From NCBI GenBank assembly GCA_018610125.1, contig JAHEOI010000273.1, forward strand, positions 1 through 19,142: a stretch of DNA of 19,142 nucleotides, written 5' to 3'. The position numbers were made by a program, and so were the translations under genes. The notes under the pieces were generated by a model. That model made no database searches. It saw only the letters and a program-made list of their open reading frames with translations, and was not told the origin of the DNA. Positions 8,133-16,505 of this stretch are shown here, piece by piece (positions within the stretch are counted from its first letter, which is position 1; each line of letters opens with the position of its first letter). This stretch comes from Verrucomicrobiota bacterium (GTDB taxonomy: Bacteria; Verrucomicrobiota; Verrucomicrobiia; Limisphaerales; JAHEOI01).

Positions 8133-8509
8133 ATAACTGATAATAAGCGTCCCGTGCCATGGGCATGCGCGGGACAGGAATCCGTCCAGAGAAGATCCGA
8201 ATGAGAAATTGAAAGTTCATCCGAGCATCTGGTTTTCAACATGGCCCGAGCCCATGGATCGGGCATCCGCGTGACGTTGCCAACCAGCATGCCGATGATT
8301 CGAAAACCCGGGGAAGGTCAGAAACGCTTTCCATCCTCCACCTTGGAGGGTGCGTTGGCGAGACTATACGGGGATGTGTCCGAGGACGCAAATTTTAATT
8401 TCGGACACGGATAACCGTTGCCATAACGCCGGCACTTTGCGTAGCGTGGTCATGAACCCGCTCCATCCGGGATCACGGGAAGAAACAAGAAAGAGAGCCA
8501 TCAGCCTTT
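8133..8509. other. Divergent intergenic region with several inverted repeats
   Basis: This 377-bp gap separates the helicase and copper-protein genes. I see no gene. It contains, from left to right: GTCCCG/CGGGAC (8149-8154 / 8170-8175) enclosing GCCATGGGC; GCCCGA/TCGGGC (8244-8249 / 8259-8264) enclosing another CCATGG; CCTCCA/TGGAGG (8336-8341 / 8345-8350); and GTGTCCGA/TCGGACAC (8377-8384 / 8401-8408). No convincing sigma70-type promoter is visible for either flanking gene. Confidence 0.6.
8377..8408. repeat. Inverted repeat GTGTCCGA…TCGGACAC with AT-rich loop
   Basis: Perfect 8-bp arms surround 16 nt (GGACGCAAATTTTAAT). It lies about 100 bp before the start of the copper-protein gene, in the position of an operator or an upstream repeat. 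No role can be assigned from the sequence alone. Confidence 0.65.
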
Positions 8510-11500
8510 ATGCAGCCTTTAACGACTCCGAGCGCAAAAAAAATTTGTTTGGAATTGGTCGGGAGAAAGCGTCGACCGGCATGGGCGATCCTGCTGCGTG
8601 TGTTGCTACTTGCCACGACGTCATGTGAGATTGCCGCCATGGCCGCGGAGCCTACGTCTCAGGGGAATTCCGAGCTTCCCTATATGGACACGTCGCGAGG
8701 GCGGGAAGGCCATTCGCTGAGTAATCATCGCGTCAACTCGCGACGACTCTACGACTTCTACTCGCGGCAGGCCGAATATTATCTCGATGGGCACGAATTG
8801 CCGAAGGTACTGCCGGCCTATCCCGGATTGGACGGGGGAGACTTTGGCCATTGGGGAAAATTCAGCAAAAACAACTTCAGCAGCGACCGGTGGGACCAAA
8901 TGGACTTGGGGAGTGTTGTGGGCGGGGTCTTTCGCCATGGCAGCAAGAAGCCGATTCCCAGAGCGGTGACGCTGCGCTTGGGCGAGGCCGGCAGCCTCGC
9001 CGCTTGCTTTGATCCGGCAACCCTTTCTTATCGCGAAATTTGGAAAAACGGTTTTGTCGAGCATGGGGAGCGACGATGGGGACTTGTCTCCGGGATTACC
9101 CTGGATGGCACGCCGCTGTTGACCACGATCCCTTCAATTGGCTGGAGTCGGGATGGGACCTGGAAGGGGGATTATCCGAAAGGGATGATCGACTACAAGG
9201 GATACTATCGTCATGGGAAGCGGGCTGTCTTTTCATACGAGGTGAATGGCGTGGCGATACTGGATTCTCCTTGGGCTCGGTCGAGCGAAGCGGGGCCTAT
9301 CATGACCCGTTCGCTCTGGATCGGTGATCCGTTAACGGAATACCAGGTTCAGCTTTTTCAGGCACCCAGTGCCGATAGCCAGTGGCGTCGGATAAACGGT
9401 GAGCGGGTGCTGATCATCTCGCACGGCGCGAAAAGGACCGCATGCATGCTGCGGGAAGACGCTTGGAAAGGAGCCGCCAAGCTTGCTCTCACGCGGGATC
9501 AGCGCGTCGTCGCGAAATTGTCCGCCGGTGATGCCAAATCCTACGTGACCGTGAGGACATGGACCGGCAAGCAATCGAAGCTTGATGCGGCACTTGACGC
9601 GATGAGCGAGGGGGCACGCGTGCAAAGTCCCGCCCGGTTAAGGGGGGGTGGACCGTCCCAGTGGCCGGAGACCGTCACTCTATCCGGGGAGCTGGGCGAG
9701 AACCGGAATGGCTACGCAATCGATCGAATTCCGGTTCCGATTGAGGATAATCCTTACAAGAGCTTGATGTTTCTATCCGGTATCGGATTCTTCAAGAATG
9801 GGGATGCGGTTGTCTGCACCATTACGGGGGATGTCTGGCGGATTCGTGGCCTCGACGAGAAGCTCAGCTCGGTTCGCTGGAAACGGTATGCGTCCGGACT
9901 GAACCAGGCCCTGGGACTGGTGATGGTCGATAACAAGCCGGCGGTGCTGGGCCGGGACCAGATCACGTTGCTGCATGACCTGAACGGTGACAACGAAGCC
10001 GATTTCTACGAAAGTTTTTGCCATAAGTTTCAGAATCCGACCGGGGGGCATAGCTTTTTGACCGGGCTCGAGCGAGATGCCGAGGGAAACTTGTACTTCG
10101 CTTCCCAGACTCCGGGTGTGACTCGGATCTCGCCGGATGGCAAAACGGTTGAGCGTTTGGCTACCGGATTGAGGAATCCGAACGGACTCGGGGTACGGAG
10201 CGACGGACTTGTTGTGACGGCGCCTCAGGAAGGGACTTGGACGCCCACTTCCATGATTTGCGAAGTTAATGAAGGGGATTTCTTCGGGCTCTGGCCTCAG
10301 GAAGGGCAAACCATTACGCCGCCCCTTTGTTTCGTGCCTCGGGGAGTCGATCCGTCAACCGGTGGCCAATGCTTTGTTGAAGACCAGCGCTTCGGTCCGC
10401 TTAATGGGCAGTTGCTTTCGTTCTCGTGGAATCACTCCAGTTACTACATGGTGCTCCGGGACGAGGTGGACGGGACCACGCAAGGTGCGGCGGTGCCGTT
10501 GCCCGGGGATTTCCGGGCCGCCGCTCATCGGGGTCAGATCAATCGTCATGACGGGAGTCTCTACGTCGTCTGCTCCGACGGATGGGGGACCTATGCGACG
10601 CAGCATGGCGCGCTTCATCGGGTGCGATACACCGGCAAGAAGGCCTACCTGCCGAAAGACTTCCATGCGTATGAAAACGGGATCAGCGTCACTTTCACGG
10701 AAAAGCTTGATCCGGAAACCGTGACCGATACGGATCGGTTTTTTGCACAGCAGTGGGAATATGTCTACTCGAAGAACTATGGCTCACCCGAGTTTTCGGT
10801 GCGCCATCCCGAGAAAGAAGGCCATGATCCGCTAGGCATTGAGTCCGTCCATCTCCTGAACGACAACCGTACCCTCTTTCTCGAGATCCCCGCGATTCGT
10901 CCGGTGATGCAGCTCCATTTGCATGGACGGTTGGCTGCCGCCGATGGGCATTCCTTTGTGACCGATCTCTTTCCGACGTTGCATCGGCTCGATGAGCCGT
11001 TTAAGGCGTTTCCGGGATACCGACCGACGACTCGGGAAAAACCGGCAAAGCTCTCGTTGCGGATTCGCCGTCCGGAGCCTTCGAGCGGCTCTCAGCCCGA
11101 GACCGAAGCGGAACAGCCCAAGGATGAGCGAACGATTGTGATCAAGGCGGTCACCGGGCTCCGGTACAATCGTGAAACCATCCGTGTTCGTGCCGGAGAG
11201 CCGATCGCGTTACGCGTCGAGAATACAGATGTGATCCCACACAATTTGGTGATTGTGCGTCCGGGCAAAATGGAAGCTGTGGGCCATCTTGCCGACCGGC
11301 TCATCGGGTCGCCAAACGCCGTAAAGCAGGACTATGTGCCCCAATCGGACCATGTGCTTCATCACACCAGGGTGGTCAAGCCGGAGCAGTCTGTCACGAT
11401 ACGCTTTAGCGCACCGAACAAGCCAGGCAAATACCCCTATATCTGCACCTTCCCGGGGCATTGGCGAGTCATGAACGGGAAAATGATTGTCGAGCCAAAG

Positions 11501-11512
11501 AAGAGCCGATAG
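8510..11512 (+). CDS. Exported DUF6797-like / beta-propeller protein with C-terminal azurin-type blue-copper domain
   Basis: The 1000-aa product starts with a basic region (KRRPAW) and a hydrophobic run ending AAMAAEP, a Sec signal with likely cleavage near 45. Residues about 95-300 (GGVFRHGSKKPIP…LRLGEAGSLAACFD) match, from memory, DUF6797. Residues about 405-740 resemble a sorbosone-dehydrogenase/NHL-like propeller (NGDAVVCTITGDVWRIRGLD; DLNGDNEADFYE; GLRNPNGLG). From about 875 there is a cupredoxin domain whose ligands are complete: His911 (IPHNLV), Cys979, His984 and Met988 (CTFPGHWRVM), with exactly the C-x4-H-x3-M spacing of azurin. No CxxCH haem motif is present, unlike many PVC relatives. 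Probable role: periplasmic oxidation of an unknown, perhaps sugar-like, substrate with electrons passing through copper; that is inference. The start is not certain: a weak AGAGAG lies 13 nt upstream. Confidence 0.85.
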   Translation: MQPLTTPSAKKICLELVGRKRRPAWAILLRVLLLATTSCEIAAMAAEPTSQGNSELPYMDTSRGREGHSLSNHRVNSRRLYDFYSRQAEYYLDGHELPKVLPAYPGLDGGDFGHWGKFSKNNFSSDRWDQMDLGSVVGGVFRHGSKKPIPRAVTLRLGEAGSLAACFDPATLSYREIWKNGFVEHGERRWGLVSGITLDGTPLLTTIPSIGWSRDGTWKGDYPKGMIDYKGYYRHGKRAVFSYEVNGVAILDSPWARSSEAGPIMTRSLWIGDPLTEYQVQLFQAPSADSQWRRINGERVLIISHGAKRTACMLREDAWKGAAKLALTRDQRVVAKLSAGDAKSYVTVRTWTGKQSKLDAALDAMSEGARVQSPARLRGGGPSQWPETVTLSGELGENRNGYAIDRIPVPIEDNPYKSLMFLSGIGFFKNGDAVVCTITGDVWRIRGLDEKLSSVRWKRYASGLNQALGLVMVDNKPAVLGRDQITLLHDLNGDNEADFYESFCHKFQNPTGGHSFLTGLERDAEGNLYFASQTPGVTRISPDGKTVERLATGLRNPNGLGVRSDGLVVTAPQEGTWTPTSMICEVNEGDFFGLWPQEGQTITPPLCFVPRGVDPSTGGQCFVEDQRFGPLNGQLLSFSWNHSSYYMVLRDEVDGTTQGAAVPLPGDFRAAAHRGQINRHDGSLYVVCSDGWGTYATQHGALHRVRYTGKKAYLPKDFHAYENGISVTFTEKLDPETVTDTDRFFAQQWEYVYSKNYGSPEFSVRHPEKEGHDPLGIESVHLLNDNRTLFLEIPAIRPVMQLHLHGRLAAADGHSFVTDLFPTLHRLDEPFKAFPGYRPTTREKPAKLSLRIRRPEPSSGSQPETEAEQPKDERTIVIKAVTGLRYNRETIRVRAGEPIALRVENTDVIPHNLVIVRPGKMEAVGHLADRLIGSPNAVKQDYVPQSDHVLHHTRVVKPEQSVTIRFSAPNKPGKYPYICTFPGHWRVMNGKMIVEPKKSR

Positions 11513-11570
11513 CCGGGCCGGAGATCCTCACTCATTGCAAAAGCTCCTGCACAATAAAGAGGAGGGAAGA

Positions 11571-11589
11571 AAGCGGCTGGCAGCCGCTT
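11571..11589. repeat. Palindromic repeat, family copy 2 (AAGCGGCTG-G-CAGCCGCTT)
   Basis: Perfect 9-bp arms around one base, in the 91-bp gap between the convergent copper-protein and cupin genes. It shares its core with 446-466 (one substitution) and also shares the preceding purine-rich GAAAG context. A further perfect palindrome ACTCATGAGT follows at 11592-11601, just before the cupin stop codon. Confidence 0.78.
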
Positions 11590-11603
11590 CTACTCATGAG
11601 TGA

Positions 11604-12182
11604 TCAGTGTGATCGCAAGCCCCAATGGTCCCCGAGCGGTCCTTCCTTGCCGTAAACCGGATCCGTGGGCGGTAAGGCCACGCGTGCGATATTCTCGTCG
11701 GACTTTGGACGCTCATCCGGGCGGCCATAGCCCATGTCGAGGCTTTGACCGGGCGGGTAAGCTCCGACGACGGTGAAACGATCGCGATCACCGAGGTTTT
11801 CATGGCCGGTGCCCGCGGGCAGGATTGCCACATCCCCCTCCCTCACCGTCACGAGCATCCCGCTTTTTCCGCCGAATAAGATCCGTGCTTCGCCTTTGGC
11901 GACACCCAGGACCTCATGGGCGGTGCTGTGATAATGTTGGTAGCTGAAGACACCGTTCCGCCAACTGTTACCCCACTGATTGAGCTGGAAAAGCTCTTCG
12001 ATGACCTTGGCCGGGCTTGTACGCGGGAGGGAAAGGACCCCTTGGTAAAGAAGGAGCGGCAATTTGGGATTGTTCGGGACGGCCCCGTCGTCTTCCAAAG
12101 GCATTACCAATACCTCCGGAGTCTGTGCGATGACCGTATTGAAGCGTTGATCCGGAATCGGATACGATCTTTCTTCACTCAT
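11604..12182 (-). CDS. YjlB-like cupin protein
   Basis: The 192-aa product has one metal-binding cupin barrel. Motif 1 fits the cupin consensus G-x5-HxH-x4-E-x6-G exactly: Gly77, His83, His85, Glu90, Gly97 (HYHSTAHEVL). Motif 2 has GDVAILPAGTGHENLG with His127 as the fourth ligand. The N-terminal segment DDGAVPNNPKLPLLLYQGVL resembles Bacillus YjlB, an uncharacterised cupin. The product is cytoplasmic (no signal). It starts 15 nt after the stop codon of the GYD gene, so they are probably co-transcribed and perhaps translationally linked, as no Shine-Dalgarno is seen. Substrate and reaction are unknown; cupins range from dioxygenases and isomerases to storage proteins. Assignment to the YjlB group is from memory. 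Confidence 0.85.
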   Translation of the reverse strand: MSEERSYPIPDQRFNTVIAQTPEVLVMPLEDDGAVPNNPKLPLLLYQGVLSLPRTSPAKVIEELFQLNQWGNSWRNGVFSYQHYHSTAHEVLGVAKGEARILFGGKSGMLVTVREGDVAILPAGTGHENLGDRDRFTVVGAYPPGQSLDMGYGRPDERPKSDENIARVALPPTDPVYGKEGPLGDHWGLRSH

Positions 12183-12197
12183 AGCAGCGGAGCCGGG

Positions 12198-12485
12198 TTA
12201 TAGTGTATCCAGAAACTCTTTCCATTGCGTGGCCGCAAAGGTTTTAGTCTTTTCATAGCCATAGGCACGGATGATCATCGCGGCCTTTTCCACCTGTTTC
12301 GGATCTTCCGATTCCACGATATCGAGCACGTCGTACTCACCGAGGAGGGTATAGCTATCCTTCCATTTAACGCCCGGACATTCGGCTTTGATTTTATCGG
12401 AAACATTGGCCGCGAGGCGTTTAAAGTCCTTCGGATCCGACAAGGCCTCCGGACGAAGCTCACTCATAATAATGTAAGTTGCCAT
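12198..12485 (-). CDS. GYD-domain protein
   Basis: The 95-aa product is a whole GYD domain (a ferredoxin-like alpha/beta fold): MATYIIMSEL opening, the LLGEYDVLDIVESED strand with the GxYD signature (GEYD), and a C-terminal amphipathic part. The biochemical function of the family is unknown. The start is well supported: AGGAGGT on the minus strand (12495-12489) precedes the ATG with a short spacing of 3-4 nt. The upstream gene is the hybrid kinase (56-nt gap) and the downstream gene is the cupin (15-nt gap), so the three may be one transcript. A hexamer repeat (12498-12515) sits between the kinase stop codon and this ribosome-binding site. Confidence 0.88.
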   Translation of the reverse strand: MATYIIMSELRPEALSDPKDFKRLAANVSDKIKAECPGVKWKDSYTLLGEYDVLDIVESEDPKQVEKAAMIIRAYGYEKTKTFAATQWKEFLDTL

Positions 12486-12497
12486 GATACCTCCTGC

Positions 12498-12515
12498 TGT
12501 TGATGTTGATGTTGA
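12498..12515. repeat. Tandem hexamer (TGTTGA)x3
   Basis: Three perfect copies of TGTTGA on the plus strand (12498-12515) with a partial fourth (TG). On the transcribed strand it reads as ATCAAC repeats a few bases before the GYD ribosome-binding site. It is short and may be coincidental. Confidence 0.6.
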
Positions 12516-12541
12516 TGGTTTGCCGTCAAAGTCGGTTCATA

Positions 12542-15500
12542 TTAGTCCGTGTTGGATTTAGCGTCGTTCTCGGCTGTTTGGAGGGCTTCTTGGACGGCTT
12601 CATATTCCTGTTTAAGCGGGTTCAGGAGCTCGCCGGCCTCTTTAACCTGGCCCTGACCGGCCTTTTGCTCGACGCTGGCGCAGAGCTCGGCAAGACGGCA
12701 TGCGCCAAGGTTGCGGGCACTTCCCTTGAGCGCGTGCGCTGCGGCAATGAGCGAATCGGAATCCTGATGCGCGCCCGCATTTTCCAGCGTTTCGATCCGC
12801 TTATCGGCATCTTGATAGAACAACCCGGCCATTTCGCTCACCGGGTTGGCATCGCCCTCCTGCGTAAGCTCTTTCAGGCTGTCAATGACGCTTTGATCAA
12901 GCGTCGGTGACGGCTCCTCGTGTTGCTCCTCCGTTTCGACGGCTGGTTGAGCGGGCCGGGACGGTTTTTCCGATCGGTCGGGCGGAATGGAAATCCCCAC
13001 GTTCAACCCGGCCCGCTGCAACACGCTCGCCAGGTCGTGCTGTCGAATCGGCTTGCTTAAATAATCGTTCATCCCCGACGCCAGGCATTTCTCGCGGTCG
13101 CCTGTCAGAACGTTCGCGGTCATCGCGATGATGTAAGGAGGGCGTCTCCGCTCCGATGCGCTTGCTTGCTTCTCCAGGTTTCGAATCTGCCTCGTTGCCT
13201 TATATCCGTCCATTTCCGGCATTTGGCAGTCCATGAAGATCACGTCGTAAGGCTTCTCTTTCATGCGTTCCAGCACTTCAACCCCGTTGCCCGCGGTGTC
13301 CGCTTCGAAGCCGAGCTTATCGAGCTGCCTAAGGGCGACCGTTTTATTGACTTCGTTGTCCTCTGCAACGAGGATACGCAGGTCCGAGGGGGGATGTGCC
13401 GAAGCCCCCGTGCGCGTGGCCTTCTGAGACGACAAGGGGTGCTCGCCGGAAGACGCCCGTTGGAGCGCGGTCATCAACCGCTGTTGCTTGATCGGCTTGG
13501 GGATAATGGCGGCTAATCCGATTTCAAGCTCTTCGGGGGTCAGGTGGTAGCCCACAGGGGTTAACAGGATCAGGCGGGTCTGAGCGATATTCGGGTCCGC
13601 CTTGATTTGGACGCTCAGGGTCAGGCCGTCGACATTCGGGGATTCCAGATCCAAGTCGACCAGTGCAAAATGGTAGGGGCGTTCCGCGCCAGCGGCTTGA
13701 CGCATCGTTGCCAGGGCCGTGTCGGCATTGCCGGTGGTTTCGACAGTTATTCCGGCGAATTGGAGATAGTCGCACAAAATTGTGCGCATCTTTTCATTGT
13801 CGTCGATGATGAGAATTCGCTGCTCGCCTTGACCAGCCAAGGATGGCGGTACAGGAATGGTTTTTTGCGCTGCCTCCGCGCCTTCCTGCTTGGTAAGCGG
13901 AATTTCAATGAAGAAGGTAGAGCCTTGATTCGGGGTGCTTGTGAGGTCGATCCGGCCATTCATCATGTCCACGAGCTGCTTGACGATGGCCAAACCGAGG
14001 CCGGTACCGCCATATTGGCGGGCCATAGAGCCGTCCGCCTGGGTGAAGGCTTGAAATAGCCATGGCATGGTCTCGGAAGAGATGCCGATTCCGGTGTCCT
14101 CAATAGCGAATTGGATGACGACGCCATCGTTGGTCTCCGACTTTTTCGAGATTTGGACGATGACCTCGCCTTGTTGGGTGAATTTGAGGGCATTGGCCAA
14201 AAGATTGATCAAGATCTGACGCAATCGGCCCGGGTCGCCTTGCAACGAGATTGGGACATCATGATGAAGCCAACAGGCCAATTCGAGGTCTTTGCTCTGC
14301 GCCCGCTCGGCAAATATTTCGACGGTTCCTTCGACCAGCTCACGGAGATTGAAATGGATTTGTTCAATCGTGAGCTTCCCGGCCTCCATCTTGGAAAAGT
14401 CGAGAATATCATTGACCAATGTCAGGAGGGCTTCGGCGCTGTCGCTGATGGTTTTGGCAAATTCCTCTTGCTCTTCGTTCAATTGGGTGTCGAGCAAGAG
14501 GCCGGTCATGCCGATGATGGCGTTCATCGGGGTCCGGATCTCGTGACTGACATTGGCCAAGAATTCCGATTTGACCCGGGCAGACTCCAGCGCAATATCC
14601 CGGGCCTTTTCCAATTCGGCCTCGGTTTGCTTGAGCTGGGAAATGTCGCGGGAAAGTCCTACAATACCGGTAATCCCATCCGCCTGGTTGTAGATCGGGA
14701 ATTTGGTGACGGAAGCCCACGACTCGTTGCCGACGGGGTCGAGCTGCCTTTCAATCTTATTGATAACAGGATTGCCGGTGCGGATGATCTGCTGCTCTTC
14801 TTCGAAGTACTCGCGTGCCTTTTCGGCGGGATAGAAATCGTAGTCTGTCTTGCTCACGGCCGCTTGGGGATCATCGAGACCGAGCCGAGTCGCCAGGGCC
14901 TTGCTGCATTTGATGAATCGGGACCGGAGGTCTTTAAAATAGATGCTGTCTGGACTGCTATCCATTAAAGCCTGATGGAGATCCCGCTCGCGTTGCAGGG
15001 TCTGCTCCATTCGCTTATGCTGTGTGACGTCCCAAAAGATGCCTTGGATGCCGATCACCTTGCCTTGGCCGTCCCTTAAAAGGGTCTTAACGACGTGCAC
15101 GGTCATCGGTTGCTGGTTGGGACCGACGTGGTCTTCAGTCGTTTCGAATGTGCTGCCGGATTCTAAGAGAAGGCGGTCGTCTTCTTGGTACTTCCTGGCC
15201 AGATCTGCGGGGAAAAAGTCGAAGTCGGTTTTGCCGACGATCTCGTCAAGGTCCTTCCCGAGCGTTTCACAAAAGCGTTTGTTGGCAAAGGTGAAGCGTC
15301 CCTCCAAGTCCTTGCGAAAGATGTGCTGGGGGAGCGATTCCACCAGCGAGTGGTAGAGGGCTTCGGAATTGCGCAGGCCTTCTTCCGCACGCCGACGATC
15401 GGTAATGTCATCGACCGTTCCCTCGAAATAAAGGACATTGCCATTGCTGTCCCGAACCGTGCGGGCATTCTCGGAGATCCAGATGACGCTTCCATCCTTG

Positions 15501-16300
15501 CGATAGACCTGGGATTCAAACTTCGCGACGCTACCACATTCATTCATTTCCCGGAGAAAGTCCGCACGACGGTTGGGATCGACATAGAGCTGCGTCTTGA
15601 TGTCGTTGATGGCCGCGATCAACTCCTCCGGTGAGTCATAGCCATAGATCCGGGCGAGCATCCGATTGACTGAGAGGTAATAGCCATCCGGGGTGCTCAG
15701 GTAGATCCCCTCCATGATATTATCAAAGATGTCATGGTACATCTCTTCGGTCTCGCGAAGGGCTTGTTCGGTCTCTCTCTCTTTGATTAAGGCGTTTTGA
15801 AGCTCCTGGGTGGACCGGCGATTCTCTAGTTGAATGGCAAGCTGCTCGCCAAGCTTGCGGAAACTGTCAACCGTATCCGCGGACAGTTCTCGCGGACGGT
15901 AGTCTGCGACGGCAAGACTTCCCAACGGATAGCCCTCCCTCGAAAAAAGGGGATAACCTAAAAAGAAGCGGAAGCCCGGTGACGACCGGACCCATGGGAG
16001 GTAGAGAAACCGCTCCTCCCGAGTCAGGTCGGGCACCATCATGAGGTCCTCGGTCTCAAAGAGAAAGTCGGTAAATCCTGTTTTTCCGCTCAACTCGGCA
16101 TTATCGAGGCCGATTTGTGATTCGAAGCACTCGCGGTCGCGGTAAAGGACGCTGAGCCACGCTACCGGCGTATCACAAATCCGGCGCGCAAGCAGAACCA
16201 AGTTGTCATACTGCTCTTCCTCGCCCGGCTCTAATAGGCGATACGCTTCCAGTTTCCCATCGAATGAATCAGCGGTTTGTCGTTTCCGTTGCGTCGTCAC
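12542..16300 (-). CDS. Soluble hybrid histidine kinase (GAF-PAS3-HisKA-HATPase-REC2-HPt)
   Basis: The 1252-aa cytoplasmic product has no membrane segment. Order: GAF (about 22-158); coiled coil; PAS1 (about 187-305), PAS2 (about 312-432), PAS3 (about 440-558); HisKA with SHEIRTPMNAI, His586; HATPase with N box NLLANALKF (Asn703), DTGIGI (735-740) and GGTGLGLAI (764-772); REC1 (about 828-950); REC2 (about 976-1100) with phosphoacceptor Asp1024 in FMDCQMPEMDG; HPt with AHALKGSARNLGA, His1189. All catalytic and phosphoacceptor residues are present, so it can in principle run a His-Asp-His phosphorelay and pass the phosphate to a separate regulator, which is not encoded nearby. REC1 is unusual: VDLDLESPNVDG has two candidate Asp residues (882 and 884). 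The start is GTG at 16300; a weak AGAGAAAA lies upstream. The ligand is unknown. The gene is divergent from the E1 alpha gene. Confidence 0.94.
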   Translation of the reverse strand: MTTQRKRQTADSFDGKLEAYRLLEPGEEEQYDNLVLLARRICDTPVAWLSVLYRDRECFESQIGLDNAELSGKTGFTDFLFETEDLMMVPDLTREERFLYLPWVRSSPGFRFFLGYPLFSREGYPLGSLAVADYRPRELSADTVDSFRKLGEQLAIQLENRRSTQELQNALIKERETEQALRETEEMYHDIFDNIMEGIYLSTPDGYYLSVNRMLARIYGYDSPEELIAAINDIKTQLYVDPNRRADFLREMNECGSVAKFESQVYRKDGSVIWISENARTVRDSNGNVLYFEGTVDDITDRRRAEEGLRNSEALYHSLVESLPQHIFRKDLEGRFTFANKRFCETLGKDLDEIVGKTDFDFFPADLARKYQEDDRLLLESGSTFETTEDHVGPNQQPMTVHVVKTLLRDGQGKVIGIQGIFWDVTQHKRMEQTLQRERDLHQALMDSSPDSIYFKDLRSRFIKCSKALATRLGLDDPQAAVSKTDYDFYPAEKAREYFEEEQQIIRTGNPVINKIERQLDPVGNESWASVTKFPIYNQADGITGIVGLSRDISQLKQTEAELEKARDIALESARVKSEFLANVSHEIRTPMNAIIGMTGLLLDTQLNEEQEEFAKTISDSAEALLTLVNDILDFSKMEAGKLTIEQIHFNLRELVEGTVEIFAERAQSKDLELACWLHHDVPISLQGDPGRLRQILINLLANALKFTQQGEVIVQISKKSETNDGVVIQFAIEDTGIGISSETMPWLFQAFTQADGSMARQYGGTGLGLAIVKQLVDMMNGRIDLTSTPNQGSTFFIEIPLTKQEGAEAAQKTIPVPPSLAGQGEQRILIIDDNEKMRTILCDYLQFAGITVETTGNADTALATMRQAAGAERPYHFALVDLDLESPNVDGLTLSVQIKADPNIAQTRLILLTPVGYHLTPEELEIGLAAIIPKPIKQQRLMTALQRASSGEHPLSSQKATRTGASAHPPSDLRILVAEDNEVNKTVALRQLDKLGFEADTAGNGVEVLERMKEKPYDVIFMDCQMPEMDGYKATRQIRNLEKQASASERRRPPYIIAMTANVLTGDREKCLASGMNDYLSKPIRQHDLASVLQRAGLNVGISIPPDRSEKPSRPAQPAVETEEQHEEPSPTLDQSVIDSLKELTQEGDANPVSEMAGLFYQDADKRIETLENAGAHQDSDSLIAAAHALKGSARNLGACRLAELCASVEQKAGQGQVKEAGELLNPLKQEYEAVQEALQTAENDAKSNTD

Positions 16301-16505
16301 GGTTTTTCTCTATGGTTTGTCAAGTGCATGCGGCTTTTGACGTACTTTAACCCTCACAGCACGAAGGGCAAGGCCGGGAGCGGTTGTCGGTCGCCAAGCG
16401 GGATGCTCAGGCATGGTGAAGCTCGAGCCTGGTCGAAAAATGAGCCGCTGAGCTGCAAAGAAACGTTTACATTCAAAGCGGGGCCTAGCATATAATAAGG
16501 TTTGT
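16301..16505. other. Divergent intergenic region of kinase and E1 alpha
   Basis: 205 bp between the kinase GTG and the E1 alpha ATG. Apart from the candidate promoter at 16466-16496 I see no gene or clear repeat. A TTGACA lies on the minus strand (16323-16318), but no -10 box stands at a suitable distance before the kinase start. Confidence 0.5.
16466..16496 (+). promoter_or_regulatory. Candidate sigma70-type promoter for the E1-E2 operon
   Basis: TATAAT at 16491-16496 is a perfect -10 and TTTACA at 16466-16471 matches the -35 at 5 of 6 positions; the 19-nt spacer is longer than ideal. Transcription would start near 16503, about 3 nt before the ATG at 16506. AAGG at 16497-16500 would then lie upstream of the transcript. 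This suggests either a leaderless message or a later start at 16539. Confidence 0.5.

Noticed and set aside
8350..8628. 92-aa plus-strand frame before the copper-protein gene
   Set aside because: It overlaps the signal-peptide region of that gene in another frame and its translation resembles nothing recognisable.
8615..8630. Lipobox (TTSC, Cys39) in the copper protein
   Set aside because: The residue at -3 is Thr rather than Leu/Val/Ile, and a normal signal peptidase I site (AAMA/AEP) follows.
12500..12910. 136-aa plus-strand frame opposite the kinase C-terminus
   Set aside because: It lies opposite the HPt domain of the kinase, with no motif of its own.
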